Origin: Sarcomyxa edulis
Taxonomy: Eukaryota; Basidiomycota; Agaricomycetes; Agaricales; Mycenaceae
Assembly (NCBI GenBank): GCA_009761415.1
Contig: QUOL01000004.1
Coordinates: 1,922,001-1,986,000 of the forward strand
Length of the DNA: 64,000 bases
Reading direction: 5' to 3'
The position numbers and the translations under genes are program-made. Below, in pieces: positions 44,886-59,876 of this stretch. A model generated the notes under the pieces. That model made no database searches, was not told the origin of the DNA, and saw only the letters and a list, made by a program, of their open reading frames with translations. Position 1 is the stretch's first letter, and each line of letters starts with the position of its first letter.

Positions 44886-46733
44886 GACCCAATCTCGTTT
44901 GATTTGCGTTTTTGAGTCCGTGGACGTTCAAGAATCGTTAGAACGGACTCGGAGTCCTCCGGGCAACCTCCGGGCGGCCATAACTGGGCCATCCTCATTT
45001 TTGCCTCTTTCGCACTGAGTGGTAGTGCTAGTCACCACTGCTTTTCCGACTACTCAAGTACTCAAGCTCAACGTTCTTGCTTTGCACTTCATCAGGCTTC
45101 CTGTCCTTACAGTTTCAATGATACCTCAAGGGTATCACCTGTTGTATCAAAGCACCTATAGAAAATTTCAGAAGAGCTGACCATTCCGTCCTATTCAACA
45201 GAACTGGTAGGTAAGAACACGAAACTGTCCGATGTGTCTTGAGAATTCTACTGGCCCAAGTTCCCCGAGTATGATGGCGTCTGGTGATTTGTAGATGATC
45301 TAAGTAAGTGGTATTCCCCCTCGCCGAGGCTCTATATTCCTTGCTTATCGTCTAACCCTAAAGTTGCTTCAGAGTGGTCCCCACCTAACGAAAATCTGGC
45401 AGCACCCTTCGTACGATTTATACCTTGTCCTTGGAAATCACGAGCTTCCGTCATGGTTCAAGTGCTCATTCATACCTTACCGTTGGTTCCTCGTTTTGAC
45501 CCTAGACTGGCAGTGTATGCACAGCCAAGATATGTTCCTATCTCTGGCAAAGTAATGGGAAAATTGCCACAGTACTTCCCAGATCATTCGTTTTCCATCA
45601 GGCTTTCAAACTTTGACGCGTTGGCGCGCTGAATGGCATTTTACCCGCACTGAGCGTATTTGGACTGGGAACACATCCACTGATTTGGCTCCTGGCGACG
45701 TCTATCTCAGGCCTCTCCTTCAAGTCTCTCCTTACTTGGATCTGTTTGCTTGTTGCTCTTTTTGCTCGTCCTGGAACTCGGATGTCCGGTCCTCGGGAAC
45801 GAGGTAAACGTACAGCTATCATTCAAACTGCCAAATGCATTCATTCATTCGTAGGATCGCCGATAAAGCCACTAGCATAGGATCGGACAGCACGGTGGAT
45901 TTTGCGATCGGGTTTCCATGTATCGCGATCAAGCTGGGTGGCATCTAATCTACCGGAACGGCTATGCCCCGTCGATGACTATCGTCCATTGGATGCGTGC
46001 ATAGCACGAGACAGGGATGACCCTGGGCATCGTACGTCTACTACTGATGATGGGTTATTGATGGACGGCACGTTTATACGATGTTATCTGCCAGATGATC
46101 TAGAACCGGTGACCGACTGTGACGTGAGGACTGGAACTCAGGTGAGAAGACTGTAATGGCATCTTCGTGTCATTGAACCTGATGGTAATCTCATTAAGTC
46201 CATTAGAACATTGCGTTCATGATATGGACAGAAGTACACAGCCTTGAACGCTTCTCAGGCGATTATTCGAACCCCAGGCGATGTGGCATATCTGTCGGTA
46301 GGTGAATTATCACTGCATGTCAGCCTAGAAGTATGGAACCAGAATCTAGCTGGTACTGGTCATCTTACAGTGCATTACAGTGCGGTCTGCGCCGATGACG
46401 AGGCTAGGAGTACGTGTGTCTATATTTGAATCCGGGGCGACCGAATTTGGTTCCGCAGTCTTGGCGTCGTTACTACCTTTCCTCATCTCGAGAGGGAAAG
46501 TAATACAGCTTGTGGTTAGCTTCAGTAATGACTGAAGGATTTGAGGAGACTATCGATTATTGTTCAATCTTACAATCGCAGTTGTATTGTTACCTGTATA
46601 TGAAAACAATTATTTTACCACGTGGCGCAGTCACCGATAATTTGATTTCCGATTTACTGCCAAGTCCGACTCCGTACCGCCTCTCCTCTTCTTAAACTCG
46701 CACCACAACTGCTTTTCCTGAAGAACCGCCGTT
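44886..46733. other. unassigned region with several protein-like open frames
   Basis: No chain of exons could be built with confidence. At 45640-45880 a frame without an upstream ATG reads GALNGILPALSVFGLGTHPL and FKSLLTWICLLVALFARPG, which is hydrophobic. Other frames at 45902-46156 (GFHVSRSSWVASNLPERLC, LMDGTFIRCYLPDDLEPVTD) and 46244-46429 (AYLSVGELSLHVSLEVWNQN) are polar with beta-like alternation. They could belong to a degraded or unusual gene; family unknown. The last 200 bp should include the antiporter promoter. Confidence 0.3.
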
Positions 46734-49538
46734 ATGTCTGGTGAGTCCACTGAGGCGTCTATCTTTATCGACGATGCTAATTGTCTCTGCTGTGTTCTCC
46801 TAGAAAACCAGCCAATCGGCTCCTCATCTGCATCGGCGAATACAGCAAGACCTATACAACGAAGACATACCGAACCTCAGAATGCAGGGAATGGCTCTAC
46901 AAGTTTTGCAGCGCTGAATAGAATCGCGACACAGCCAGAAGGATCTTCAAAAAAGCCCAATGTCCACAGAACCATGTCACGAACATTCAGCCTTCGCAGA
47001 GCTGCTACTAGCATGCTACAACCGACAAAGAAGATCGGTCCCGCTCCTTCAGTATGGAAAAGTATTAGATCTGTGCTGCTCAGCTCATGTCAGTCAACTC
47101 TCCGCTTTTATCTCCCAAGCTCGCGCCACGTAGCTCACGATATTCTATAGGGCTGAATGTATTACTTATATGCATACCCGTATCCGTATGCCACCCTCTC
47201 TACTTTTCTGTGGCATTGCCTAACACCCGTCTCAACAGTGGGCCCTAAATTTTGCTATGAAAGACTCTCACACGCTCGTTTTCGTTTGTACGTGGAACGG
47301 CCATTCCTTTGTTGGCCACTGACCTTAATGACCTCTCCAGTCTCCTTCCTTGCTATCATACCTCTTGCAAAGGTGAGATTTTGATTCTCACCGAGTAACA
47401 AAAGTTGTAGCTACAGTGCTGAACTGTGATGCTAGTTACTCGCGTTCGCCACAGACGAATTATCAATGAGAGTAGGTCAAACTCTCGCAGGTCTTCTAAA
47501 TGCTACACTGGTCAGTATATTCCTGTTCTTTTCAACTTCTCGGTCAGCTAATCACAACGCTCGTAACTAGGGAAATGCGTGAGTACTGCTCTACTTGATA
47601 TGCTATCTAACAATCAATATTGATTTATATTCAGCGTTGAACTTATTGTTGCTGTACGTACGAGAACACGTTGTTCCCATGAACCACAACACTCAGTCCT
47701 TGCAACGTTTCTAGATAATCGCCTTGATACACTGTCAACTAGGAATCGTACAATCATCGCGTACGTCATTTCGTTCTACAATACCCAAATACGATAGCTT
47801 TGGTGTCTTTCGATCGAGGCGCGCGCCTATCTGCTCCATAGGCGCTTTCACAGCGCCTAAATCAAAGCTTCTTTCCTTCCCTTAGAACACGATCGCTGAT
47901 CTACCCCTTTCTTTTGACATTTAGTCGTTGGCTCAATTCTCAGTAATCTACGTGAGCGCCCATATCCCGTTTGCGATTGACGCTCGTTGTGGCTGATCAG
48001 TGGCAATCTCTAGTTCTCGTCTTGGGAATGTGTTTCTTTGCCGGAGGAATGAAATACTCTGAGCAAGGGTTTGGCGTCAGTGCGTACCCGAATAAACCCA
48101 TATAGCTTCAGTGTCACTGATGAATAGACACGATATAGGCGCCACACAGTTGAACTCGTCGCTACTTACCATTAGTGTCATCGCTGTCCTTTTACCGGCT
48201 GCGTTCCATATGGTGTTGTCCAGCTCGACTGACACTACGACGTCTACGCCCGTTGAGGGTGCGGATCTATTGAAGCTCAGTCATGGTGTTGCTTTGATCC
48301 TCTTATTCAGTGCGTTTCCCTATAATTTCTTTTTTGATTTCAAGTACGATTCTTCTGACGCCCGTCCTTAGTCTACGCCTCCTACCTCTGCTTCCAGCTA
48401 TACTCTCACGCGTCCATCTACGAAGACACGTCCGCGGATGTCATCACCTCCAAAGAATACACCGAGAAACTTTTCCACCACAAGAAAAAGCCCGCTTCGC
48501 CTACCCCCACCGCCGACAACAAGAACCTCACAGACGGATCAGACACGATTGTCACCGCCGTTAGTCGGACTGTCACTGGCGACCACACAGCCAATGGTAA
48601 ACCTCATGATTTGGAGAGCCATGCTGGTACGGGAGAGGAAGAGCCTGTGGAGGAGCTGCAAATGAATCTCTGGACTACTGTTGGACTTTTGGTCGTCGTG
48701 ACTGTCTTTGTCGCCATCACGGCTGAATGGCTCGTTGATTCCATCGATGGGCTCACCGATACTGGGAAAATCAGCAAGGAGTTCGTTGGTATCATTTTGT
48801 TGCCTATCGTCGGGAATGCTGCGGGTGCGTTCTTTCATCTATCGTGTTATCCGTCACCCATGTCTGATCTTTTTTTTGCCGTCATTAGAGCACGTTACTG
48901 CCGTGACTGTATCCGTGAAAGACAAGCTCACACTCAGCTTGGGCGTGGCTGTGGGGTCGAGTATTGTAAGTCGTCATAGACTACGTTATGCTCATTGCCG
49001 CTTCTGAACTCCTCCTCCAATAGCAAATTGCGCTCTTCGTCATCCCGTAAGCATCTCCTCATCCTTTCATCCAGCTGATCACTAATTACTGTCTAACTCC
49101 CTAGGTTCATCGTCACTCTTGCATGGATCATGGGCAAACCACTTACCTTCCTCTTTGACCCATATGAATCGATCGCTTTGTTTTTGGCAGGTGCGTCGTG
49201 CATCATTGACACGAACGAACCTCGTTGTTGACTGACGCGATACCCCAATAGTTCTCACCGTAAATTATGTGGTGCAGGACGGTAAATCAAATTGGCTCGA
49301 AGGCATGATCCTCATGTGTACGTCTCGTCCATCGTTCCATTCCTCTCGTAACATATCGTTGACTATCAACGCGACTCTTTGTATACACAGGCTTATATGT
49401 TATCCTCGCTTTGACGTTTTGGTTCTACCCTGGTATGCCATCATTAGTTTCACTTCGGCTCTTAGCCTTCACTCACCAGAATGCTACCCTCCAGGTTCCG
49501 ATGTATCCCAGATCCCTGGCCTTTTCCCCACGTGTTAG
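46734..49538 (+). CDS. VCX1: vacuolar-type Ca2+/H+ antiporter
   Basis: This CaCA-family exchanger loads Ca2+ into the vacuole using the proton gradient. The start ATG 46734 is followed by an intron (46741-46801) joining MS to ENQPIGSSSASANTARP. A basic N-tail precedes SSWLNVLLICIPVS (helix 1), and about ten short introns follow. Motif 1 is LLNATLGNAVELIVAIIALI. The central acidic linker contains EEEPVEELQMN. Motif 2 is GIILLPIVGNAAEHVTAV, with TLSLGVAVGSSIQIALFVIP next. Later helices include FIVTLAWIMGKPLTF and YVILALTFWFYPG, then SDVSQIPGLFPTC to TAG 49536-49538. Both GNA-(A/V)-E exchange motifs are intact. Confidence 0.9.
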
Positions 49539-50005
49539 ACTATTCTAGACCCGCCCCTTTAATGCATCTACCCCAAATGTTTCCTCCATTACGGCTTGAC
49601 AAGTCCAATCCAATACACGAAGTTGAATCGCAAGTCCACCCTGGCATACTTGAATGGCGATACCAAACCGCTCACATATACCCTCTACTCGGTCTCTTAC
49701 TACCATACTTTCATATCACGGTCTGCCGTATTGTGCTCTATCATTTGTAAGTAAAGAACAATACACGTATATTCCTAGCTAGTTTCCCTTAGTATTTTGT
49801 TTGTTCTTTGATCTCATGATGAGCCTCCAGTTGGATGGACTGTTCAGTAATTTATCATATGTATATAGTCAAAGCGAATGAAAAAAGTTGGCGGACATGA
49901 AGGACTAGGATATATACATCATGCTGTAACGTATACAATAGTGGCTACCTACCTACCTACCTACCTACACCTTTATAATGCAATGGTCTTCATTGGGTAT
50001 CAATA
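49539..50005. other. convergent intergenic region with CTAC microsatellite
   Basis: Between the 3' ends of the antiporter (+) and hydratase (-) genes lie 467 bp. Only a CTAC tract is notable. Confidence 0.4.
49945..49968. repeat. (CTAC)6 tetranucleotide microsatellite
   Basis: Six exact CTAC units lie in the intergenic region between two converging genes. Confidence 0.9.
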
Positions 50006-51330
50006 TCAAAGCTTCGCTTTCGTGACGTTGTCCTCCAGCGTAGCAGCCGCTGACGCCAGCACTACGGCATCCCTTTCTTTGACTTTGACCGCTGTTCGGA
50101 AAGATTGATCAAACGAACGCCAGAATGGTTTGATTTACTTACTGAATATCACTCTATTCCCTTCTTTCCACATCTCCGTGACGAGTGTCTCGCCAGGATA
50201 CACCACACCTGCGAATCTTTAGATCAGTCGTATCATCAGTGGATATTGAGGTCAAGGCGATTTATTACGAGCTTACCTGACTTTAATATCCTTGTACGGA
50301 CCATAGGCCTTGAGTACATGTTTCCCGGAGATACCCATGGAGCAAAGGCCATGAAGGATAGGCCGGTCAAACCCTCCGATTGCAGCGAATTCGGGAAGGA
50401 TCTTGTTGTTTTGGAAACATCAATATCCGGTTCTCGCCAACACATGCCTCACATCGTGAATACTTACATGCAATGGATTGCTGTCTCCACTTAGACTGAA
50501 GGCTGGACAATGAGCACGCTGGAGCAGGGTGCGCTTTCAATGGATAGGACTTACCGGTAAAGCGCGGCCTGTGAGGGACTAGTCTTCTCTTCCAGGACAG
50601 CATCCGGAGCTCTTTTGGGAGGAACATTCGCTGCGGATGCTGGACCACGATCTAGTTTCGCTGTTTGTGAGAAGTGCGTAAGATCCGGGAACGACTGATA
50701 CCTACCGATACCTGTACGCTTCCCACCGAATCCCCCAGATCCTCGAATAAACACCGTGGATTGGTTCTCGAAGATGAGTTCACCTGTTTGTTTGTCTCGA
50801 GTCTCGACGATAGATGTGACTGCGGCTGCTTTGCCCTTGTCCAATACTTCCAATATCCTTCAGAGCTATATCAGTCTAAGCTTCGACTGAGGACTGCGAT
50901 GACTGCAGACCTTGTTTCGTTCACGAGTTCACCATTCGTCGGAATTAGTGCCTTGATACTAAGATATTGTTCTCCGTGGAGTAGTTTAGCCTACACATAG
51001 CATTGATTTAGAAACGGGGTGAAAGAATGCGTGAATGAAAAAGTCGTGGCTTACAGGGTTAAAATTGGGTAACCAATCGAGTGATACACCACCACTTGCA
51101 GGGAACTGAGGGATGACCCCAAAGGTGGGCAATGCAGCGAAAGAATCGTCGCCTTCGTATGTCCATTGCAGCTCCTTCTCAGTTGCACCTATACCGAGGT
51201 TGTAAAGGATTACATCGCGTTCAGAGTACACGTAGTCGACTGGCTCGATCGGTTGTTTCTTTGCATCGGCGACGAGCTGAGAGTCATCTGGGTCAGCGAA
51301 AGCATCTGGTGCTTTCAAGTCAACTGGCAT
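50006..51330 (-). CDS. peroxisomal enoyl-CoA hydratase 2 (MaoC-like), separate from the dehydrogenase
   Basis: The enzyme hydrates trans-2-enoyl-CoA to (3R)-hydroxyacyl-CoA. The preferred start is ATG 51328-51330 ([20 protein letters not shown]). Conserved blocks are [40 protein letters not shown], then [40 protein letters not shown] and [20 protein letters not shown]. The hotdog active-site segment is [20 protein letters not shown], followed by [19 protein letters not shown]. After several introns the end is [20 protein letters not shown], then [11 protein letters not shown] is a PTS1 signal (stop 50006-50008). In ascomycete Fox2 this domain is fused after two dehydrogenases. Here it is its own gene, 335 bp beyond the dehydrogenase gene on the same strand. 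Confidence 0.88.
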
Positions 51331-51665
51331 AATGTATAGGACGAGATTGAAATAGGTTTTGAGGAGTGGCGAGCGCAAGTACTTGAAGACGACATCTTCA
51401 CTCGTTCCAGTCCAACTTCAATCACATGGGGACCCGACGAAGTCGAAGCGCCCAAAAATAGGATCAACTCGTGATCAAGACATTCAATTTCTTCCGTTCT
51501 TCAAGGCGTCAAGAGTTGGATTGAGACACAACTGTAAGGAGACCTGAAGGATACAAAGCGCCTCAGGGTGAACAGATATCTCTGCAGCAATCTACAGTAT
51601 TAAATATATTGTACATCCGACTGGGAGGGTAAAGAGCCGGTAAGGGTATCATCCTGGGTATAAGT

Positions 51666-54681
<3,016 letters not shown>

Positions 54682-55886
54682 TTTCCGAATGGTCTTTTCG
54701 AGGGCGAAGTAGTAAAAGTAGAAGTAAGAAAAGGCGATGAGCTTAGCGCCCTACTCGGGTACGGCGGTTTATACACAAGCAACTGACGGTGGGCATGTGA
54801 ATTCGAAATTTACCGGGATATGCATGCACGTGATTCGACGCGACGCGACGCCGGCCGCTTGTGGTGTTCGAGTTTTCCACTTGAACAGAATGTGAAGGCA
54901 TAGTCGAGCTGCAAGAAGGATATACAAAGAGCATTACAAGTCGGATATCAAGCGACTCGTCCCTGAACATGGGCATGTCCCTGTCATATTCAAGTTCTGC
55001 TCGCACACCTACTTTCTTCGACGCGTTCCTCCGGTTCTCCGTGGCGTTCTAATTCGCTACGACCTCTCTGAAATGGCCATAATAAGAGTTAACTTCGTCA
55101 CGCGTGACAGAAGGACCGAAGGCCCTCGTACCATCTCTATCACCGACCTTGTAACCGTCGACCGCTCAAGAAACGCAACGCAATGAATCATCGACGGCAC
55201 GTAGATAAATAAATCAAAAAACGAGCGCTCTGCGCGGATATACCATGTACAACGTGAGGATAGTATATACCACAGAAATAGAACCAAGAGAGAGGGAAGA
55301 GATATTTAAATAAATGCGTGCGAGGTGTCGAGAGAGAGAGAGATGATATTGAAGAAATAAGAGAAGGAAACGGAAAATGAATAGAATGAAGAATAAGACA
55401 ATGAAGAAGATAGATGTAGAGAAAAGGAAAAGGAAAAGGAACCAGGCAAATGGTGATGATAATGGCACAATGTCGGGGGCGGGGCGGGATCACGATGGTG
55501 TAGGATGAGTTAGGGTGGTAGAAATGGAAATAGGGGCGTGGTCGTGTGTAAGAGTAAGAAAAGAAAGAATATAGGCCTATAGGGATTAAGGATCATAAGG
55601 GAGACAAGATGGGGAATGATGGGTAGACAGACAATGGAGGGATTGGGCATAGCGATAGCAGGCAGAAAAACATGGCGGCACATAGACGAGATGACACATA
55701 AGAGAGAGAGGGAAAGGAGACAGGTGGGAGGCACATAGATGATGAATGGATGAATAATCAAACAAATGGTGCGGATGTGATTGCGAGAGAAGAGACGACG
55801 AGACTGGAAAGAGACGAAGAGGAAGAAACGGTGGAAGATCGATGTCCGTGATATACAGAAGGAAGGACGAGGAGGAGGCAGAGCCT
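54682..55886. other. intergenic region, purine-rich on the plus strand
   Basis: These 1.2 kb between the dehydrogenase start and the cyclin stop contain long purine-rich (GA/AAG) stretches at about 55320-55480 and 55560-55870. The antisense open frames here are low-complexity and lack exon signals. The right part could be a long cyclin 3' untranslated region; no gene is claimed. Confidence 0.5.
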
Positions 55887-57786
55887 TCACTCCTCAAGCA
55901 TCATCCTTTCCACCGCCGCGCCCTCCCCGTTGACCTGCACCTTTGCCCACTCGATAGCGAACACCGACGCCTTCAAAAACTTCTTGTTGGCGTACTTTCT
56001 GCAAACATACTGTTTCGAAAAGTTGGGCTCGTTCAGCTTCTCAACCAACAAGTTGTGTCCCGGTATCAGCTCCTCCTCAGTATAATTCGAGTAGAACACG
56101 AATGCATCGTTCTAAAAAAGGACAACAATAATGATCAGTCACATGATACCCCAATGCGTCGTGTTCAGTGCATGTTCTGCGCGTGTCTAGCAACTGAACA
56201 GCCGAGAAAGGTTGATAAAGGGGAAGAATGAAACTCAGACTCACCCAGTCACCGCCCAACATCCGTCTCGCACAGTACATCCCCACCGCTGCCACCAAAC
56301 TCGGCTTCACCCTCAAGAATCGATGATCCAACAATGTCACCTCGGTCAAGAACTTGCTTAGCGTCCGTGTCTGGATATCATAATCATCTGCCTTGCTGAT
56401 CTTTCGCATCCAGCTGTATGGCGAGCAGTAATGCGACACTCTAAAGTCCAGCGTTTGTAGCATTATTCTCTCGCCTTTGAGAATCTCTTCCTTCGTATAC
56501 CCATTCTCCGTCATGAAGACAAACTCGCTCACGGATGGAGCGAGTATCTCTTCGTATTTCGCTGCGACGAACATGGCGGTGACACCTACCAGTTGGAGCT
56601 TGACGAGGGAGACGACTCGCTTGGTAAGGAACCTATCGACGATGTTGACGGCGATCCATAGGGTTTCTGGTAGCATGTGGTATCGGAGGTGGACTTGCAA
56701 GAGCCAATCGACGAGCGTTTGACGCATACTCCATGTGATCTCGTTCTGGCCAGACATGTAGTCTGCACTCGGCATCACATCCTCCTGATAAGCCCCACAT
56801 TAGCCTCATTCGTTACGCGAAAAGTGGAGGAAACGCGGAGACAGTACCTCGAGGTCACACATGTAGTCAAAAATCTCTTCAGCGTACTCGGACACCATAG
56901 TCGTGTCGTACATGTCCACCTCGTCTTCGAACACTTCCCGGATTGCGTTGACTTCCTTTCTGTACCGTATCGCCTTGTCCGTAGCAACATCTGGCCATAC
57001 TCGGGGAGCTGCTGCTGCTGCTGCTACCTTGGCGGTTTCCTCGACATCTTCTTCCTCGCTAGAGGTATCCTCGACCCCGATCATAGCCTCGACTTCTTGG
57101 TGTACAACAAGAATGCTAGTCTCAGCGCCGTCGACCTCGATATCCATGTGATCCATTACATCCTCCTCTTCAGGTTCGACCTCGAGCTCTTCATCGGCCT
57201 CTTCCTGGGTAGGACTAATACTCTGTACGATCTCGGGGACAGGTACGCGGGAGATGCGCTTATTGCTAAAGACGGGTATTCTCTGAGCACGAGCGACGGG
57301 TGCACGAGCGTGGACAGTGTTAGCCACCGGTGGTGCGACGACACTTCTGCCAGGACCGAGGGGGATTCGCTGTGGACCTGTAGCGGCGGCGAGGGACGAT
57401 GAACGACTTCTCTTCAGACCTGTTTCTAGTGTATCCTTCTCTTTCCCGTTGAGTTTACTGCTCGCTTCCTAGAAGATCGTGTGTGTATGTGTTAACAGTG
57501 CCCGAATAAGAAAACGCTTATGACATACCTTTCGGTTGACAGCGATTGTGGTGACCTCGCCAAGTGCGGGTCGTGCTACGTTGTTGGCCTTTGCTGCACC
57601 TGGTACGAAGCGAGATGCCCCGCCTATGGATGATTGGCGGACGTGTTTTGCGACGGCGTTCTCGTCAGCTTTTGCGCGCTGAGAGATAGTTCGTGTTGGA
57701 CGCAATGGAAGCTACACGGGCTCAAATAAGACGCGGAAAGTGATCAAGTAGACGTAGATACATACTCGGACATGGTTGTTTGCCAT
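55887..57786 (-). CDS. B-type (mitotic) cyclin
   Basis: The product is a CDK activator for mitotic entry. The start ATG 57784-57786 (MANNHVR) joins LPLRPTRTISQRAKADENAV after the first intron. The degradation box is RPALGEVTTIAVN near residue 50. The middle region is acidic with an Ala run (AAAAAA). The cyclin box starts EDVMPSADYMSGQNEITWSM, then RQTLVDWLLQVHLRYHMLPE (the MRxxLVDWL signature), TLWIAVNIVDRFLTKRVVSL, KLQLVGVTAMFVAAKYEEIL and APSVSEFVFMTENGYTKEEI. The second fold is RVSHYCSPYSWMRKISKADD, SLVAAVGMYCARRMLGGDW, then after an intron NDAFVFYSNYTEEELIPGHN to the stop 55887-55889. Sequence and length match fungal Clb/Cdc13 cyclins; the D-box implies destruction by the APC/C. Confidence 0.9.
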
Positions 57787-58122
57787 TGACATGAATATGT
57801 ATAGTGAAGAAAGTAACGCGGGAAGGGGGGGGATTGAAGATGAGAGTTGTCGTCGAGAAAGTCGAAGGTCGAAGGTCGAAGGAGAGGTCGAGGAGGAGGT
57901 GGATGGAAGAAAACGACAACCAGGAAGTGAATCCGAAAGTTGAACCAGACAGAAGAGAGAGAATTCAGGTCAGCCTCAAACGCGAACAATGCACGTGGTT
58001 TACAATTAAACCATAACAACGCGTCCTCCTATTTATTCTCACGCTATTTCTCACGATACGCCTCGTGCAGTCGTTCCTCGTGTGACCGCATCACAACCGT
58101 ACTAATCATAGCTACTATTATA

Positions 58123-59340
58123 CTACGCGACCCTATCCCATCGTTTCTGTTTCTCTCTATCCTTCCAGTTGAGACCACTGACAGCGCCGGTGGCTCGGCT
58201 GCCAAGTCCTGCTCGATGACTGCTTGAACTCACTTCGAGTGGCTCAATCAGCCCAACACGTCCTTCATCAGGCAAACCTAGCGATGTTCCAGGCTGCCAG
58301 CCTTGCTTCATGAGTAGACGGTGTCCAATGTTGGTGTGCGGCAAAGGCGCTGGAGGAGACGGCGCAATGTCAACTTTGGGTGTTTCAGGCGTAGGCGCAG
58401 GCACTGGTGACGGCAACGAAACACCAGGAGAATCAAGATGCGACCCAGGATTAAGAGCACGTCGACGAGCAGACCTATCCAGATACTGTGCAGCATTAGA
58501 ATCTCCTATTAATTGACCGTCGTGCCGTGTTAATAGCTGACGCTTCAATGCCGTTAATGATTTCTTCGGATTTAAAGAAGCAACACGGGCGTAAGCGTCT
58601 GACTCGGCGTCTCTTGGGCGCTTCAAAGGAGCGCTAGCCGTACCCTTTTTCTGCGAGAATAAGGGAATCTCATCTCCCCCGCTAGGCGAACATTCCTGAC
58701 ATGGCAACTGGTCGTCGTGGATATGGATCGAGAAAGTCGTGCTGCCTATAGTCAGAAGATCCAAATGCCGCAGCCGGCGGGGGACACTTGCAACCCTGGA
58801 CGGCGACAGTCTAATCCTGATCCTCGCTCCAGGTCGAAGACCACCGTGACCGGCATCGGCAGAACCACCAGTACCATTAACCATGGAAGAAGCTTCAGAT
58901 AGCGATGATGATGATGATGATGATGGCGACGGATCAATGAACGTTCCATGCATAGATCCCATATCCACTATACCCCACTCAAGCCTATCCGTGTCCCAAT
59001 ACACCGTCGCATGCAATTTGGATACTTCCATTTCCTTCAACCGGATACGAGGTGTATCTTCCGGACCTACGTCACGTCCAAACTGGAGCTGCTCATAACC
59101 GTCTGGAAGTAGAACTAGTTTGCGCTTTGAAGGTAGGATGGAGGATGTTATGGCTATGAGTCGAAGACAAGGCGTTTTGGTGCTGTTGTGGTATGGAGAG
59201 TCACGAGAGCTGACGTCGGTGCTGATACTAGCGCTGCTGCTGGCTACCCCTGAGGTCGAGGATTCTCCAGGCCATTCGTACGACGGATCATAAGCTTCAG
59301 CTGTGGTGTCGTGTATCTCGCCTTCCTCCATCAAAGTCAC
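58123..59340 (-). CDS. FHA and G-patch domain protein (AGGF1-like)
   Basis: An intronless frame encodes 405 residues from ATG 59338-59340 (a second in-frame Met follows at 59329). The FHA domain spans about residues 60-215, with KRKLVLLPDGYEQLQFGRDV, RIRLKEMEVSKLHATVYWDT and DMGSMHGTFIDPSPSS, interrupted by a Ser-rich insert from a CAT/ATC trinucleotide tract near 58905. FHA domains bind phosphothreonine. A G-patch lies near the C-terminus: NIGHRLLMKQGWQPGTSLGL, DEGRVGLIEPLEV. G-patches activate DEAH helicases or bind RNA. This domain pair and order fit animal AGGF1 and its fungal relatives. The role is probably nuclear RNA-related; the helicase partner is unknown. Confidence 0.85.
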   Translation of the reverse strand: MTLMEEGEIHDTTAEAYDPSYEWPGESSTSGVASSSASISTDVSSRDSPYHNSTKTPCLRLIAITSSILPSKRKLVLLPDGYEQLQFGRDVGPEDTPRIRLKEMEVSKLHATVYWDTDRLEWGIVDMGSMHGTFIDPSPSSSSSSSLSEASSMVNGTGGSADAGHGGLRPGARIRIRLSPSRVASVPRRLRHLDLLTIGSTTFSIHIHDDQLPCQECSPSGGDEIPLFSQKKGTASAPLKRPRDAESDAYARVASLNPKKSLTALKRQLLTRHDGQLIGDSNAAQYLDRSARRRALNPGSHLDSPGVSLPSPVPAPTPETPKVDIAPSPPAPLPHTNIGHRLLMKQGWQPGTSLGLPDEGRVGLIEPLEVSSSSHRAGLGSRATGAVSGLNWKDREKQKRWDRVA

Positions 59341-59876
59341 GGTGGGTGCGCCTTTTCACGGTGGGTTACACCGGTTCTCCTTGAAGTTTGAAGAGGACTG
59401 AGAACGGAAGACATTTCAGTAGAGAATTCTAGATATTTCCTAGCCACAGTGAAGGCCAGCCAAACAAGTACGCGGGAGGATTTGGGTCACTCACAGCCAG
59501 GGGCCAGGGAGTCGAAGAGCAGGAGAAGATTCGGGTAAATTGAATTTCCTTCGAATTTTTGAAGTCCGAATACTCCGCGCGCCGGCGCGTCGGCTCGATC
59601 ATCATCTTGAGTTGTACATGTCGGAGTCCCTTTGTCGAAACCACTACAGCAGTCAGACTCTAAGGTACTTATATACATCAGAGGACTACAGTACGCCCCA
59701 TTAACAAACTAATCATCGTTAGTACTTGTGAAATACCTCGAATTTCAACACATGCTGACCCGGATACTTCTCTACAGCTTTCTATCGCCGTCTGATCGCT
59801 CACTTAGAAGAAACAAGTCACGACGCGTCGTAGAACTCAATCGAGTTCCTTCGCTCAACTGCATATATACTACAGC
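59341..59876. other. divergent intergenic region
   Basis: These 536 bp separate the starts of the FHA/G-patch gene (-) and the XLF gene (+) and should hold both promoters. No other feature is recognised. Confidence 0.4.

Noticed and set aside
55510..55897. Overlapping minus-strand open frames rich in Ile, Leu, Pro and Phe
   Set aside because: They arise from purine-rich sequence on the other strand; two frames look equally open, which argues against coding.
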